DNA from: Physella acuta | Lineage: Eukaryota; Mollusca; Gastropoda; Physidae | DNA length: 64,000 bases | Assembly: GCF_028476545.1 (NCBI RefSeq) | Contig: NW_026733782.1 | Location: 1-64,000, forward strand | Direction of reading: 5' to 3' | Shown: piece by piece, positions 62,513 through 64,000 of the stretch | How positions within the stretch are numbered: the stretch's first letter is position 1 | Layout: each line of letters starts with the position of its first letter | The notes under the pieces: generated by a model | Told to the model about the DNA's origin: nothing | What the model saw: the letters and a program-made list of their open reading frames with translations, nothing else | The model's database searches: none | Program-made: the position numbers and the translations under genes

Positions 62513-62778
62513 TAAATGTTCGCTCGTCACAATTGGCGCTGCGAGCAGGGTCACATTTGGCGCTGCGAGTAGCCTAGGTCACATTTGGCGTCGTCGGACA
62601 GGATGAATTCAACTAGACTTGCCGATTTAGGCACCTATAGTCAACCTTGTGCATAACTGTGTTTAGTGTGTGTGTGAATTCGGACATTCAGGAACTGTGA
62701 AAATTGAGGAACGAGGAAAAATTTTTCATACACACACGGTAAGAAAGAACTCTTTTTTTTTAGTACTTAAGGAAGAAA

Positions 62779-64000
62779 ATGTCTACTCTGGACGAGAAGC
62801 AGACCCATATAGTGGTCCTACCCAGAGAGTCCCATATTAACAAATTTTACGGGGACGGAGATCCAACTTTAACCAACAGGTTCAGTGAAGAGGTCAAAGC
62901 GGCCTGGGCCTCGAGACATATGTCACCAGAGGAAAGATTAAGACTGCTGATGGGCAGTATAGGTGAAACGGTTAGGGCAGAGGTTAAGTGCCACGATAGG
63001 ACCGTCCAATCAGATCCAGATAAGGTGCTGGATCTGATTATGGAGACCTTTGGGGAGAGACGGTCGGGAGTGCAACTGCTATCGGGATTCGTGGGCTTAA
63101 AGCAGAGAATGGCGGAGAGTGTGATGGAGTACTCACACAGGATGAACAGGGCCTTTGATTTGGTAAAGGGCAAATCACCGGACATTGATGTACGCCTACT
63201 GAGGGACCATTTCATCGAGGGGCCAGCAACCCCGATCTTAAGGAGAGAGTTGAAAGAGGAGGTCCACAGAGACCAGCAGTTGACCTTCCTTCAGGTCAGG
63301 AACTCAGCGATCCGCAGGTCCGAGGATGAGGACCAATCGAACTGTTCGGTGGACAAAGTCTCTGTGCCTGAACAGAGACAATCCCCACCCACAGGGGCCG
63401 ACACGATGGAGACCATGATGGCTCAACTGTTGGCCCACCTAGAGAAGGTTGACCAACGCTTGAAGTGGTTGGAAAGCAGGTCAACAGCTGAGAATCAGGA
63501 AAAGAACGGGACAAAACAGGGACGGGTTGGACGGCCGCGTCCTGCCAAGCCATCACTCCAATGGACGGCAGACGGTCGACCAATTTGTTTGTCTTGTTCA
63601 CAACCCGGACATATGGCACGGTACTGTCCGGTGAAACGATCGCCCTCTGTAAGGCAGGTCAAGGCTACAGAGCGGCGAGGTAATGACTTGGTAAACAAAA
63701 TGACACAGAAACACAGTAGGGAGAAAAAGAAAGGCAAAACACAACTAATGGAAAAAATGAACTGTGAAATGAACTTGAATGTTGAAAAGTTTCAAGTGAA
63801 CAATTTGTTGGTAGAGAAAAATGATGATAAGAAGAAAATTGGTAGACTTAATAAAGGAATTCAAAGTCTAACCAGGAAACTGGATAGGAAAAGTTCATGC
63901 AAAGTAAAAGCACAGGAGAAATGTTCATCTTTAGAGTGTCTGTTATCGGAAGAAGTAAATAAAAATAGTGGACAACAGAACAGTGTTGGCAAACTAGAAA
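62779..64000 (+). CDS. gag: Gag of the LTR retrotransposon (runs off the window)
   Basis: The gag polyprotein forms the element's particle. It starts MSTLDEKQTHIVVLP. An N-terminal helical capsid-type region spans about 15-200, with ERLRLLMGSIGETVR and the family-typical LLSGFVGLKQRMAES. A zinc knuckle, CLSCSQPGHMARYC, lies at about 270-283 (CX2CX4HX4C, nucleic acid binding), followed by a Lys-rich tail. At least 407 residues are open to the edge of the window. It lies in synapsin intron 1, sense to the host gene. Confidence 0.9.
   Translation, partial: MSTLDEKQTHIVVLPRESHINKFYGDGDPTLTNRFSEEVKAAWASRHMSPEERLRLLMGSIGETVRAEVKCHDRTVQSDPDKVLDLIMETFGERRSGVQLLSGFVGLKQRMAESVMEYSHRMNRAFDLVKGKSPDIDVRLLRDHFIEGPATPILRRELKEEVHRDQQLTFLQVRNSAIRRSEDEDQSNCSVDKVSVPEQRQSPPTGADTMETMMAQLLAHLEKVDQRLKWLESRSTAENQEKNGTKQGRVGRPRPAKPSLQWTADGRPICLSCSQPGHMARYCPVKRSPSVRQVKATERRGNDLVNKMTQKHSREKKKGKTQLMEKMNCEMNLNVEKFQVNNLLVEKNDDKKKIGRLNKGIQSLTRKLDRKSSCKVKAQEKCSSLECLLSEEVNKNSGQQNSVGKLE

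Overview
The window looks like gastropod mollusc DNA, most likely a heterobranch snail or slug. The evidence is a synapsin first coding exon that reads like the Aplysia protein as I remember it, AT-rich introns, abundant tRNA-derived SINEs, hAT-type MITEs and a very heavy load of minisatellites. The species assignment is an inference. Three host genes can be supported, all on the + strand, plus the 5' part of one LTR retrotransposon.

Layout. 1-1918: AT-rich upstream DNA with SINE copies. 1977-14297: a complete 19-coding-exon gene for a TTC41-like STAND protein (DUF4062-like N-terminus, NACHT NTPase, winged-helix-like middle, TPR repeats, Ser-rich tail); the exons join in frame into 1528 residues. 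14300-26480: gene-poor DNA with SINE copies, several hAT-type MITEs, a 1.33 kb fold-back element with about 240 bp inverted ends (21826-23156), a LINE 3' fragment and two A-tailed sequences. 26622-30391: a two-exon gene for a single-pass membrane protein of 1181 residues whose outer part is almost entirely Thr-rich repeats (mucin-like). A near-perfect 44 bp hairpin lies just after its stop. 30600-54780: intergenic DNA dominated by unrelated tandem arrays (periods 10 to about 90 bp) and SINE/MITE copies; no protein gene is recognised, but a CpG-rich patch near 40.4-41.5 kb ends in an excellent splice donor. 54963-55210: the first coding exon of synapsin, whose donor is the first unit of a degenerate tandem array of donor-like sequences; the rest of the gene lies beyond the window. 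55211-64000: synapsin intron 1 with a 13 bp satellite, two hAT-type MITEs with clear 8 bp target duplications, and at 61724 onward the 5' LTR, primer-binding site and gag of a Ty3/Gypsy-like element running off the edge.

The three genes have no evident shared pathway: a probable signalling or scaffold STAND ATPase, a cell-surface mucin-like protein and a presynaptic vesicle protein. About one fifth of the window (roughly 13 kb by my count) is minisatellite, and most long open frames in the intergenic part, on either strand, come from those arrays rather than from genes.
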